From DATJGR01 sp963780795 (GTDB lineage Bacteria; Pseudomonadota; Gammaproteobacteria; Pseudomonadales; Azotimanducaceae), in NCBI GenBank assembly GCA_963780795.1, contig CAWADH010000008.1, positions 1,302,001 through 1,366,000 on the forward strand: a DNA stretch of 64,000 bases, read 5' to 3'. Below, piece after piece: positions 1-8,553 of the stretch; positions within the stretch are counted from its first letter, which is position 1, and every line of letters begins with the position of its first letter. Made by a program: the position numbers and the translations under genes. The notes under the pieces were generated by a model, which was given only the letters and a program-made list of their open reading frames with translations, ran no database searches and was not told where the DNA came from.

Positions 1-1
1 C

Positions 2-1351
2 GCGCTCGCAGAAGGCATCGACTGGCGCTGGGAGAGCTTCGCGCAATATCTCGATGCGCTCGAAGAACTGCCGCGCACGATCGACATCGCAACGCAGGTG
101 CCGCACGGCGCCGTGCGCGCGTACGTGATGGGCGAGCGCTGCAATACCGCCGACGACCTGCCGACCAACGAAGAAATCGCACAGATGGCGGAGATCGTTC
201 GCGGCGGCATCGAAGCCGGCGCCCTCGGTTTCTCGAGTTCACGCACGTTGCTGCACAAGGACAAACACGGCATCCACGTGCCGGGCACGTTCGCCGGCAG
301 CGACGAAATGCTCGCGCTCGGCTTGTCGATGAAAGGTCTCGATCACGGCGTGTTCGAGCTGGTATCGGACCATCTCGGCACCGACGACGAATGGGCGTGG
401 GTCACGCAATTCGCCGAAGAGACCGGCCGCCCGGTCACGCTGGTTGCGACGTCGGCCGGCGCATACGAAGGTAACAAGATGTTCAACATCGCGGAGCAGG
501 CGCGCCTTCAAGGCATCGAAGTGCGCCCGCAGATGGCAGGCCGCCCCACCGGCGTGCTGCATGGTCTGCAATCGAACTTCCACATCTTCATGCGTCATCC
601 GACATTTGCGAACGAGCTGAAGCAGTTGCCCCTCGACGAACTCGTTAGTCGCATGAAAGATCCCTCGGTGAAGGCGAAGATCCTCGCCGAGCACAGCTCG
701 CTGACGCGGACTCTGTCGGCGTCGAGCCTCGAAGAACTGCTGTGGCAGATCTTTCCGCTCGGCGAGAAGCCGAATTACGAACCCGACCGGGAAGACAGCG
801 TCGCCGGTATCGCACAGCGTGCCGGCAAAGACGCGTTCGAAGTCATGTACGACCTGCTGGTCGATCACGACGGCAAAGAGTTGTTCTATCAGCCGCTCGG
901 CGGCTACCGCACATACAACTTCGATTTCTTTCGCGCCAACATGCAGCATCCCAACATCATGTTCGGCCTGTCGGACGGCGGCGCACACTGCGGCGTCATC
1001 GCCGACGCCGGCATGCCGACGTTCATCCTCACGCACTGGGCGCGCGATCGCACGAAGGGCGAACAGCTGCCCCTCGAGTACCTCGTCAGGAAGCTGTCAT
1101 TCGACACGGCCGCCGCATACGGCATGAACGATCGCGGGTTGCTGGCGGAAGGAAAGCTCGCCGATGTGAACGTCATCGACTTCGAGAGGCTGTCGCTGCA
1201 TCGCCCGGAGGCGATCTTCGATCTGCCGACCGGGGGCAAGCGGTTGGTGCAGCGGGTCGAGGGATACAAACACATCATCAAGAGCGGCGTGCCGATCTTC
1301 GCCGACGGCGAGCACACCGGCGCGCTACCCGGCAAACTGGTCCGCGGGTGA
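2..1351 (+). CDS. N-acyl-D-amino-acid deacylase family amidohydrolase (5' truncated)
   Basis: The frame is open from base 2, so the N-terminus, including the first metal-binding HxH of the amidohydrolase fold, lies outside the window; about 449 codons remain. The visible part resembles the COG3653 amidohydrolase group (D-aminoacylase / dihydroorotase-like), which cleaves N-acyl groups with one or two active-site zinc ions. Seen: an S-D-G-G-A-H segment near base 970 fitting the late metal Asp, and a C-terminal segment with G-x-L-x-x-G-K-x-A-D-x-x-V (A-E-G-K-L-A-D-V-N-V-I-D), typical of the beta-sandwich closing these enzymes. An in-frame GTG at 98 is internal, because conserved sequence continues upstream of it. 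Substrate cannot be told from sequence. Confidence 0.85.
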   Translation, partial: ALAEGIDWRWESFAQYLDALEELPRTIDIATQVPHGAVRAYVMGERCNTADDLPTNEEIAQMAEIVRGGIEAGALGFSSSRTLLHKDKHGIHVPGTFAGSDEMLALGLSMKGLDHGVFELVSDHLGTDDEWAWVTQFAEETGRPVTLVATSAGAYEGNKMFNIAEQARLQGIEVRPQMAGRPTGVLHGLQSNFHIFMRHPTFANELKQLPLDELVSRMKDPSVKAKILAEHSSLTRTLSASSLEELLWQIFPLGEKPNYEPDREDSVAGIAQRAGKDAFEVMYDLLVDHDGKELFYQPLGGYRTYNFDFFRANMQHPNIMFGLSDGGAHCGVIADAGMPTFILTHWARDRTKGEQLPLEYLVRKLSFDTAAAYGMNDRGLLAEGKLADVNVIDFERLSLHRPEAIFDLPTGGKRLVQRVEGYKHIIKSGVPIFADGEHTGALPGKLVRG

Positions 1352-1393
1352 TCCTGTAGAATCCGACCCTCGTTCGCGGGGGTCCCATTCAGC

Positions 1394-2209
1394 GTGCGCA
1401 TCGGCTCTCTGCAGCCCGGGCTCGTTGTCGTCGCGCTGCTGGCGGCGCTGGCGCTCGGCTGCGCGCCGCTTGCTTCGGCACCGTCCGCCGAACCGGCGGT
1501 CGATCCGGCGATCGACGCACTGAAGGCCGAGGTCGTGCGACTGAACGCCGAACTCGCCAACGTGAACACCACGCTTGCCGACGTGCGTACGGAACAGCAG
1601 GCCGTAACGGCCGAACTCGACGTGCAGACTCACGCGATCGGGCGCGTGGAAAGCGCAGTTACGACGTTGCCGGAGTCGCTGAAGCGGCTCTGCCCGATTC
1701 CGCAGAGCAGCGAAGCGCACTGCAAGCCGGCCGAAGTACAACGCGTGATGATCAGCGGCTCGAAGATGGTCGTCGGCGACGTGGAGCAGGTGTGGATCGA
1801 CCCGCCCGGCGTTCCGCTCAACGCGCGTATCGACACCACCGCCGTCAACAATGCCCTGTTAGGCGAGGAAATCGTCGAGTTCGAACGCGACGGCAAGTCC
1901 TGGGTGCGCTTCGTGCTGCACGCAGCGGATTCGGATGAGCCGATTCCATTGGAGCGGCGCGTATCGCGGCACGTGCGAACGGTTCAATCGGGGGGCGGAG
2001 AAGGCGTCAAACGACCCGTGGTGCGGATGCGGCTCAAGCTCGGCGACGTGCAGGATACGTTCTGGTTCGTGCTCACCGATCGTGCCGATCACGCGGTGGT
2101 GCTCGGCCGCAGTTTTCTGAAGGACATCGCGCTGGTCGAAGTCGGGGCGCGTTACGTGCAACCGCGCGCTCAAGCGCCCGCAAACGAAGGCGGCAAACCG
2201 ACGCCATGA
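1394..2209 (+). CDS. retropepsin-like (COG4067, 'ATP-dependent zinc protease') exported protein
   Basis: Starts with GTG and encodes 271 residues. Residues 1-30 form a signal peptide with a possible lipobox (L-A-L-G-C). Residues 40-100 are a heptad-like, probably coiled-coil segment. The C-terminal half matches the COG4067 retropepsin-like domain (V-E-x-V-W-I-D-P-P-G, then F-E-R-D-G-K-S-W-V-R-F, then V-L-G-R-S-F-L). The catalytic-loop position, normally D-T-G-A, reads D-T-T-A here (near base 1831), so activity is doubtful. The stop overlaps the next start (ATGA). In other proteobacteria such proteins sit with an inactive transglutaminase and an ATP-grasp ligase, as here, and are thought to act on envelope peptides. 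Family assignment is firm; function is inferred. Confidence 0.75.
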   Translation: MRIGSLQPGLVVVALLAALALGCAPLASAPSAEPAVDPAIDALKAEVVRLNAELANVNTTLADVRTEQQAVTAELDVQTHAIGRVESAVTTLPESLKRLCPIPQSSEAHCKPAEVQRVMISGSKMVVGDVEQVWIDPPGVPLNARIDTTAVNNALLGEEIVEFERDGKSWVRFVLHAADSDEPIPLERRVSRHVRTVQSGGGEGVKRPVVRMRLKLGDVQDTFWFVLTDRADHAVVLGRSFLKDIALVEVGARYVQPRAQAPANEGGKPTP

Positions 2210-3714
2210 CGCAACGAGGTCCTTTCCTGTTCCTCGTTCTGCTGCTCGTCGTCGCCGGCGTGACGAGCGCGGTCTTCCGCCATATCAAGTTCAACATTCC
2301 GTTCCTGCCGGGCACGCAGGAAACCGTGTGGCAGATCGAAGCGAAGATCAATTTCTGGGGCGACGGCGTGCCGGTGCAGGCGATCCTCAGCCTGCCGTCG
2401 AACCAGGCCGACTATCGAATCGTCAATGAAAACACGGTGTCGTCCGGGTATGGGTTCGTCATCGAAGAGCGCGACGGACAACGCCGCGCACGCTGGTCCA
2501 AGCGCGACGTAACCGGCGAGCAGACGCTGTACTACAAAGTCGAACTCGTCGCCGAGCCGAATCAATTGCGCAACGTAGAACCGGAACCCGCGGTAGCGTC
2601 GGTTCGGCTCGACGAGCCGTACGCGACCGCGGCGCAGTCGATCGTCAGCGCGGTGGTGCCGCGCTCCGCCGACGCGCTGACGCTGGGGCAGCAACTGATC
2701 CGCGAAATGACAGTGATTCCGCACGACCAGAACGTCGCTCTGCTGCTCGACCGCTTCTCGCTCCCGACGCTGTTCAGCGATCTGCTGGCGCTCTCGAACG
2801 TGCCGGCAAGGCGGGTCGAGGCTTTGATACTCGAGGAAGGCCGCCGCAGACAGTCGCTCGTCGAACTCGTTCAGGTGTGGCAGGGCGGCCAATGGCATCT
2901 GTTCAATCCGCTTACTGGGTTGATCGCCGACACGTCCGACCTGCTGCTGTGGCAGACCGACACGCCGAGCGTGCTCGACGTGATCGGCGGCAAGCGCAGC
3001 CGCATCAGCTTCGCGATCATCAGCCAGACGCGGCCTTCGCTGTCGCTCGCGACATCCGGCGCACAAGGTATGGACGCGCCGAGCCTTTCGCTCTACAGCT
3101 TGCCGGTCGAAGAACAGAACATGTTCAAGCTGATCATGCTGTTGCCTATCGGCGCGCTCGTGGTCGTGGTGCTTCGCACGCTCGTCGGTCTCAAGACCTC
3201 CGGCACGTTCATGCCGGTGCTGATCGCGTTGGCATTTCTGCAGACGCAGCTGATTCCCGGCGTGATCAGCTTCCTGATGGTGATTGTCGTGGGTCTGTTC
3301 ATACGCAGCTATCTGTCGACGCTGAACCTGCTGCTGGTTGCGCGCATCGCGACGCTCGTGATCGTGGTGGTGGCGATCATGTCGATCGTCAGCGTGCTGA
3401 GTTATCGACTCGGACTCGAAGCGGGGCTCACGATCACGTTCTTCCCGATGATCATTCTGGCGTGGACGATCGAGCGGATGTCGATCCTGTGGGAAGAGGA
3501 CGGGCCGAAAGAAGTGTTGGTTCAAGGAAGCGGCAGCCTGTTCGTTGCAGTCACCGCCTTTCTTGTCATGGACCAACCGTTGACGCGCCATCTCGCATTC
3601 AACTTTCCGGAACTGCACCTCGTGGTGCTCGCCGTGATTCTGCTGCTCGGCCGCTACACCGGCTATCGGCTCCTCGAACTGCGGCGTTTCTCCACGATGA
3701 TGGGCAACGACTGA
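2206..3714 (+). CDS. inactive transglutaminase with 7TM domain
   Basis: 502 residues. One N-terminal membrane helix (residues about 5-22) is followed by an extracytoplasmic region with the transglutaminase-like fold, which in this family lacks the catalytic Cys-His-Asp triad, and then a C-terminal block of about seven hydrophobic helices (residues about 305-490). This is the architecture of the families named Transglut_i_TM and 7TM_transglut. It begins in an ATGA overlap with the retropepsin gene and ends 3 bp before the ATP-grasp gene, so the three are surely co-transcribed and probably form one envelope peptide-modifying unit. The non-catalytic transglutaminase domain may bind peptides. That role is inference; no motif here proves it. 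Confidence 0.8.
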   Translation: MTQRGPFLFLVLLLVVAGVTSAVFRHIKFNIPFLPGTQETVWQIEAKINFWGDGVPVQAILSLPSNQADYRIVNENTVSSGYGFVIEERDGQRRARWSKRDVTGEQTLYYKVELVAEPNQLRNVEPEPAVASVRLDEPYATAAQSIVSAVVPRSADALTLGQQLIREMTVIPHDQNVALLLDRFSLPTLFSDLLALSNVPARRVEALILEEGRRRQSLVELVQVWQGGQWHLFNPLTGLIADTSDLLLWQTDTPSVLDVIGGKRSRISFAIISQTRPSLSLATSGAQGMDAPSLSLYSLPVEEQNMFKLIMLLPIGALVVVVLRTLVGLKTSGTFMPVLIALAFLQTQLIPGVISFLMVIVVGLFIRSYLSTLNLLLVARIATLVIVVVAIMSIVSVLSYRLGLEAGLTITFFPMIILAWTIERMSILWEEDGPKEVLVQGSGSLFVAVTAFLVMDQPLTRHLAFNFPELHLVVLAVILLLGRYTGYRLLELRRFSTMMGND

Positions 3715-3717
3715 ATC

Positions 3718-4728
3718 ATGTGGGCGAATCCGATCACGCTGTGGCGCAAAGGCATCCTCGGGATGAACTGCCGCAACGTCGCGTACATCGGGCGGTACAA
3801 CCCGCGCGAACGTTATCCGCTGGTAGACGACAAGCTGCTGACGAAGATGGTGGTCCGCAAAGCCGGCGTGACTGCGCCTGAACTGCTGTTGGTGATCCAG
3901 TTGCAGCACGAGATCGAACACATCGAACAGATACTGGCGAAGTTCACTCAGTTCGTGATCAAACCGGCGCGCGGCAGCGGCGGCAAAGGCATCCTGGTGA
4001 TCGTCGGCCACGACGGCGACCGGCTGGTCAAATCGAGCGGCGCTCAACTGTCCGTCGCCGATGTGAAGCGGCACCTGTCGAACATCATCAGCGGCCTCTA
4101 TTCGCTCGGCGGTCGCACCGACGTCGCCTTCGTCGAAGCGTTGGTGACTACGGACGCGACGTTCGAGCACATCAGCTACGAAGGCGTACCCGACATCCGG
4201 CTGATCGTGTTCAAGGGCTACCCGGTAATGGGCATGCTGCGGCTCGCCACGAAGCAATCGGACGGCAAGGCGAATCTGCATCAGGGCGCGGTCGGTGTCG
4301 GGCTCGACATCGCGACCGGACGCAGCATCGCCGCCGTGCAGTTCAATCGGCCGATCGACCGTCACCCGGATACGGGTCATTCGCTGGCCGGCATCGAAGT
4401 GCCGCACTGGCGTCAGCTGCTTTCGCTTGCAGCGCGGTGTTACGAAGTGACACGTCTCGGCTATCTCGGCGCCGACATGGTGCTCGACGTCAACCGGGGT
4501 CCGCTGCTGCTCGAACTCAACGCTCGACCGGGTCTCACCATCCAGGTCGCGAACGACCGGGGTCTGCTGCCGCGGCTTCGCCACGTCGAGTCGCTCGATG
4601 AGCTGCAGCATTTCACGGTCGACGAGCGCGTCGATTATTCGATCGAACACTTTGCCCATGCGGCCGGCGCGTTGCAGCCGTCGTTGTGGGACACTGCAGA
4701 AGCACAGGTAGCAACCGCTTCCGACTAA
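3718..4728 (+). CDS. alpha-L-glutamate ligase-like ATP-grasp protein (RimK related)
   Basis: 336 residues, cytoplasmic, no signal peptide. An ATP-grasp fold is visible: F-V-I-K-P-A-R-G-S-G-G-K-G-I near residues 79-92 is the glycine-rich nucleotide loop, and L-L-E-L-N-A-R-P-G-L near residues 262-271 carries the acidic/Asn magnesium ligands. Relatives form amide bonds between a carboxylate (via acyl phosphate) and an amine, as RimK does with glutamate. Third gene of the retropepsin / inactive-transglutaminase cassette, with a 3-bp gap. The likely job is to make a peptide or peptide-modified product that the two exported partners handle; the substrate is unknown. Confidence 0.8.
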   Translation: MWANPITLWRKGILGMNCRNVAYIGRYNPRERYPLVDDKLLTKMVVRKAGVTAPELLLVIQLQHEIEHIEQILAKFTQFVIKPARGSGGKGILVIVGHDGDRLVKSSGAQLSVADVKRHLSNIISGLYSLGGRTDVAFVEALVTTDATFEHISYEGVPDIRLIVFKGYPVMGMLRLATKQSDGKANLHQGAVGVGLDIATGRSIAAVQFNRPIDRHPDTGHSLAGIEVPHWRQLLSLAARCYEVTRLGYLGADMVLDVNRGPLLLELNARPGLTIQVANDRGLLPRLRHVESLDELQHFTVDERVDYSIEHFAHAAGALQPSLWDTAEAQVATASD

Positions 4729-4770
4729 CCAGTCCGATGAGGGGACGCCGCAAATGAAAGGAGCACCAAC

Positions 4771-5076
4771 ATGATCGTCTTGAACGTGAAGATCGAAACC
4801 AGTCCCGGCACCGCCGCCGCGCTCAAAGACGCCGTCGCGGCGATGGAGAAAGCGAGCCGCGCAGAACCCGGCTGCATCGAATACGTGTTCTCTACCGAAC
4901 TGAACAACCCCACCAACATCCGCATCATCGAGCACTGGAAGGACATCGACGCGCTGAAGAAGCACTTCACGCTGGCTCACATGGCCACGTTCAACGAGGC
5001 GATGCGCAAGCATCCGCCGAAGAGCGTCGACGTAAAGATGTTCGACGCGACTTCGCTGCCGTTTCCACCGCAATAG
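4771..5076 (+). CDS. antibiotic biosynthesis monooxygenase (ABM) family, quinol-monooxygenase-like
   Basis: 101 residues, the usual size for the dimeric ferredoxin-like ABM fold (YgiN and relatives). Visible features are the opening beta strand with I-V-L-N-V-K-I-E, then E-P-G-C-I-E-Y, and the late E-H-W-K-D-I-D-A-L-K-K-H-F helix typical of the family. A strong ribosome-binding site (AAAGGAG) lies 8 bases before the ATG. Family members oxidise quinols or polyketide-like aromatics without cofactors, or degrade haem, and the fold is also used for non-catalytic binding. Its place just before an aromatic-type amidohydrolase (5123) suggests a role in degrading a small cyclic compound, as inference only. 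Confidence 0.75.
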   Translation: MIVLNVKIETSPGTAAALKDAVAAMEKASRAEPGCIEYVFSTELNNPTNIRIIEHWKDIDALKKHFTLAHMATFNEAMRKHPPKSVDVKMFDATSLPFPPQ

Positions 5077-5122
5077 CGTCCGCCATGTAAACTGACTGCG
5101 GAACAGTTCGAGGAGGGGAGAA

Positions 5123-6304
5123 ATGCCGTACGTTGAAGGGCGCGTTGTCCATGACGCCGACTCGCACATCATGGAAACCTCCGAAATGCTGGCCGACTTC
5201 GCCAGCGAGAAGGTCAAACGCCACCTGCTCGGATTCGACGGCAGCGCGTCGGTGGCGACCAGTCTCAAGGAGCTGGAACGCGTGCTCGCGCGCCATCGCG
5301 ATCCGGCCTACCGCGCCGACGACGAAAGCGAAATTCTGCAACGCAAGAACTGGGCGGCAACCGGCGCGTACTACAAAGAAGATCGACCGCGCGCGCTCGA
5401 CCTGCTCGGCTTCGCGAGCCAGCTCGTGTTCAACACGTTCGTCAACGGCTACAGCGCGCGGCTCGAACGCACGAGCAACGATCTCGATCTGATCTACGGC
5501 ACGGCCGACGCGCACAACCGCGCGATGCTCGACTTCTGCAGCGTCGATCGTCGGTTGTTGCCGACCGCATATATTCCGCTCGCCGAATTCGAGCGCACGC
5601 GCGCGATCGCAGAACACGCAGTGGCGGACGGCTTCTCGGCGCTGTTGATTCCTTCGGCGTGTCCGCGCAACCACTCGCCGAGCCACATCGGTCTGTTCCC
5701 GCTTTGGGCAATCGCAGAAGAAGCCGGCATACCGATCGTGTTCCATGTCGGCGGCGGCGGCGTGTTGCTCGACCCGAAATACTTCGCCAACGGCCTTCCA
5801 GTGCCGCCGGATTTCCACGGCGGCGCCGAGAACTTCAGATCCGTCGACTACATGGCGATTCCGACGCCGGTGATGCAGACGCTCGCGACGATGATCATCG
5901 ATGGCATATTCGAACGGCATCCGAAGCTGATGTTCGGCGTGATCGAGCAAGGTGCAGGCTGGATTCCGAGCTGGATGCGTTATCTCGACAGCGCATACGA
6001 CGCATTCGCGCGGCACGAAGAGCGTCTGCAGAAGCTGTCGATGCGACCGAGCGAATACGTGAAACGGCAACTGCGCGCCACGCCGTATCCCACCGAAGAC
6101 GTCAGCTGGATCGTGCGCGAAGCCGGCCCGGAAATTCCGTTGTTCTCGTCCGACTTTCCGCACGTCGAAGGCGGCCGCAATCCGATCAAGCGCTTCGAGA
6201 CATCGCTCGACGCCGCGTCGGATCTGATTCGGCAGGCTTTCTATCGCGGCAATTTCGCCGACCTGATGGGTAACGCCCTGGGCAACCGCGGGGTCGCCGC
6301 ATAA
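5123..6304 (+). CDS. amidohydrolase family (Amidohydro_2, decarboxylase-like) metal enzyme
   Basis: 393 residues, preceded by GAGGAGGGGAG. TIM-barrel amidohydrolase of the Amidohydro_2 / ACMS-decarboxylase-like group. Seen: D-A-D-S-H at residues 11-15 (metal site at the first strand), I-P-I-V-F-H-V-G near residue 205 with the barrel histidine, and F-S-S-D-F-P-H-V-E-G-G near residue 345, containing the late metal-binding Asp. Many long-chain members of this group act in degradation of aromatic or steroid-like compounds by hydrolysis or decarboxylation. Downstream, the M28 peptidase begins 2 bp after the stop. Confidence 0.75.
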   Translation: MPYVEGRVVHDADSHIMETSEMLADFASEKVKRHLLGFDGSASVATSLKELERVLARHRDPAYRADDESEILQRKNWAATGAYYKEDRPRALDLLGFASQLVFNTFVNGYSARLERTSNDLDLIYGTADAHNRAMLDFCSVDRRLLPTAYIPLAEFERTRAIAEHAVADGFSALLIPSACPRNHSPSHIGLFPLWAIAEEAGIPIVFHVGGGGVLLDPKYFANGLPVPPDFHGGAENFRSVDYMAIPTPVMQTLATMIIDGIFERHPKLMFGVIEQGAGWIPSWMRYLDSAYDAFARHEERLQKLSMRPSEYVKRQLRATPYPTEDVSWIVREAGPEIPLFSSDFPHVEGGRNPIKRFETSLDAASDLIRQAFYRGNFADLMGNALGNRGVAA

Positions 6305-6306
6305 CG

Positions 6307-8553
6307 ATGCCGCGCGGCTTTTCGAAGTTCGCCGCGGCCGGCTTCGGAACATGTCTGCTCCTGCTTTGCGTCGTCTTCGCGGTCGGAGCATTCAGCTTCA
6401 GATCGCCGGCTCCCGTCGCCGCCGATGCCGCAACCGGTGTGTTCTCCGCGATGCGCGCGCACGATCAGCTCGCTCGACTGCTCGGCGATGAAACGCCGCA
6501 TCCGATCGGAAGCGCCGCCAACGTCCTGGTGAAGGGGCGCCTGGTCGAGCGTCTAACCGAGTTGGGTTTTGCGCCGGAGGTTCAGGACGCGGTAGCGTGC
6601 AGCTTCAAATGGCCGGTGTGCGGCCGCGTGCAGAACGTGCTCGCGCGCATCGACGGACAGCAGCGTTCCAGCGTGATGCTGATGGCCCATTACGACTCGG
6701 TCGCCTCCGCGCCGGGTGCCGGCGACGACGGCGCCGGCGTCGCGACGCTGCTCGAAGTCGCCAGAGCCATGCACGATGCGCCGCAGCCCCGCAACAGCGT
6801 CGTGTTCGCGTTCACCGACGGTGAAGAATCCGGCCTGCTCGGTGCCGAAGCATTCTTTTCGCAGCACGCGTGGGCCGACGACGTCGCCGTAGTGATCAAC
6901 GTGGAAGGCTCCGGGTCGCAAGGTCCTTCGCTGCTGTTGCGCATCGGCCCGCACAGCGGCGCGGTGCTCGACGCATTCCGCAGAGTGGCCCGATTTCCGG
7001 TCGCGTCTTCGTTTTCGGAAGAGTTGTTCAAACGGCTTCCCAACGACACGGATCTGTCGGTGTCGAATCATGCCGGCAAGCCGGGGATCGACTTCGCGTT
7101 CGTGGGCGAGCGCAATCACTACCACTCGCGCGGCGATTCGATTGCGAACCTCAGCCTCTCGACCTTGCAGCATCACGGCGAGAATGCGTTGCCGCTCGCG
7201 CGGGCTTTGGCAGAAGCGGATCTGACGAAGACGGCGCCGAAATACGTCTACTCGACGGTCGGCCAATCGTTGTGGATCGCGTATCGCCCGCAGACCGGAC
7301 TCGCGCTCGCGATCTGCATGGTGGCGCTGCTCGGACTCGCCACGTGGCGACGCTGGCAAGGACCGGGACATTTCTTCGCCGCGCTCGGCATCGTCGCGCT
7401 CGCGCTGGCCACGACGGTAGTGCTGGAACTCGCGACGCTCGCACTCGCCGACCTGATCGCGGGCACGCGCGTTGCGTGGCCCGCCAATCCGTGGCCCTGG
7501 CGGTTGATCATCTATTCGCTTCCGATCGTCGCGCTCGCGCTCCAGCGTCCGCTCGTCAGGCGAGTGGGGTTCTGGAACTCACTGCTGGCGGCATGGTGGT
7601 TCTGGACATTGATCACGCTTGCGCTCGCGACGTATCTCCCGCTCGCCTCTCATCTGACATTGCCGGCCACCGTAGCGGCCACGCTCGTCATCGTCGTGCT
7701 GGCATTCGCGCATCCGCTCGATCGCCCGGTGTTCCGTTGTTCCGCGGCGATCCTCAATGCGGTGATCGCGGGTTGGTTCCTGCTGCCGCTCGCTTACATC
7801 GGCGAGAGCACGCAAGGATTCAACGCCGCTCCGGCCATGTACGTCCCGCTTGCGTTGGTTGGCCTGACGCTGCTGCCGCTGCTCGACCGCGGTCGCGTCA
7901 AGATCGCGCGGTGGATCGCGGTCGCAGTCGCGCTCTCTGGTCTCGCACTGGCGCATTGGGCATCGCTCTATTCCGAGCTGCGACCGCAGCGCGTCAACTA
8001 CACCTACGTCTTCGACGCCGACGAGAATCGTGCAACCTTCCTGGCGTGGAGTCCGAATCCATTGCCGCCACAGGTCGCCGCCGCATTGCCGTTCGCCGAA
8101 GGACCGACGCCGCTGCCGTGGGAGCGTGGGGAGCCACCGCTGCTGGCGGCTGCGGACATCATCCAGCGCGAAGCAACCACGCTCGCGCCTGAGTCGGTCT
8201 CCGGCACCACGCGCACCCTGCGGCTGCACCCGGTCGCCGAAACCGGCACGATCACGCTGGTGCTTCCGAAGCAGGCACCGATCGAGGCGATACGCATCGA
8301 AGGTCGTGCAGTCGCAATCGACACGAACGATGCCACGGACTATCTCGAGGTGGCGTTCGATGCACCCTCACAGCGCGACGTCACGATCGAGATCGACACC
8401 TCTGCGCCAGACGGCATCGACGGCTATCTGCTCGACACCGCCTATCGTCTGCCTGACGGCGCCAAGCCGCTGATCGATGCGCGCGGCACTCTCGCGGCAC
8501 CGGGCGGACACCGCGGGGACCGTTGGATCGTGTTGAGGCGCGTGAAGATCTAG
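6307..8553 (+). CDS. M28 family zinc aminopeptidase with C-terminal membrane domain
   Basis: 748 residues. An N-terminal signal anchor (residues about 10-28) precedes an M28 peptidase domain. Metal and catalytic residues are readable: A-H-Y-D-S near residue 123, G-D-D-G-A-G near 139, D-G-E-E-S-G-L near 171 (general-base Glu), V-E-G-S-G near 200, and a distal H-Y-H-S-R-G-D near 272. From about residue 325 to 555 come six or more hydrophobic helices, then a beta-rich C-terminal domain. This resembles membrane M28 peptidases related to vacuolar Pff1-type proteins. Its 3' end overlaps the convergent hydrolase gene by 4 bp. Probably trims peptides outside the inner membrane. Confidence 0.85.
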   Translation: MPRGFSKFAAAGFGTCLLLLCVVFAVGAFSFRSPAPVAADAATGVFSAMRAHDQLARLLGDETPHPIGSAANVLVKGRLVERLTELGFAPEVQDAVACSFKWPVCGRVQNVLARIDGQQRSSVMLMAHYDSVASAPGAGDDGAGVATLLEVARAMHDAPQPRNSVVFAFTDGEESGLLGAEAFFSQHAWADDVAVVINVEGSGSQGPSLLLRIGPHSGAVLDAFRRVARFPVASSFSEELFKRLPNDTDLSVSNHAGKPGIDFAFVGERNHYHSRGDSIANLSLSTLQHHGENALPLARALAEADLTKTAPKYVYSTVGQSLWIAYRPQTGLALAICMVALLGLATWRRWQGPGHFFAALGIVALALATTVVLELATLALADLIAGTRVAWPANPWPWRLIIYSLPIVALALQRPLVRRVGFWNSLLAAWWFWTLITLALATYLPLASHLTLPATVAATLVIVVLAFAHPLDRPVFRCSAAILNAVIAGWFLLPLAYIGESTQGFNAAPAMYVPLALVGLTLLPLLDRGRVKIARWIAVAVALSGLALAHWASLYSELRPQRVNYTYVFDADENRATFLAWSPNPLPPQVAAALPFAEGPTPLPWERGEPPLLAAADIIQREATTLAPESVSGTTRTLRLHPVAETGTITLVLPKQAPIEAIRIEGRAVAIDTNDATDYLEVAFDAPSQRDVTIEIDTSAPDGIDGYLLDTAYRLPDGAKPLIDARGTLAAPGGHRGDRWIVLRRVKI

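Noticed and set aside
2170..5268. A 1032-codon open frame antisense to the retropepsin/transglutaminase/ATP-grasp genes
   Set aside because: Arg/His/Gln-rich, no recognisable domain, entirely antisense to three well-supported genes; a by-product of GC-rich codon use. The same applies to long antisense frames at 4991-6391, 18896-20293, 36407-37912 and 45251-46834.
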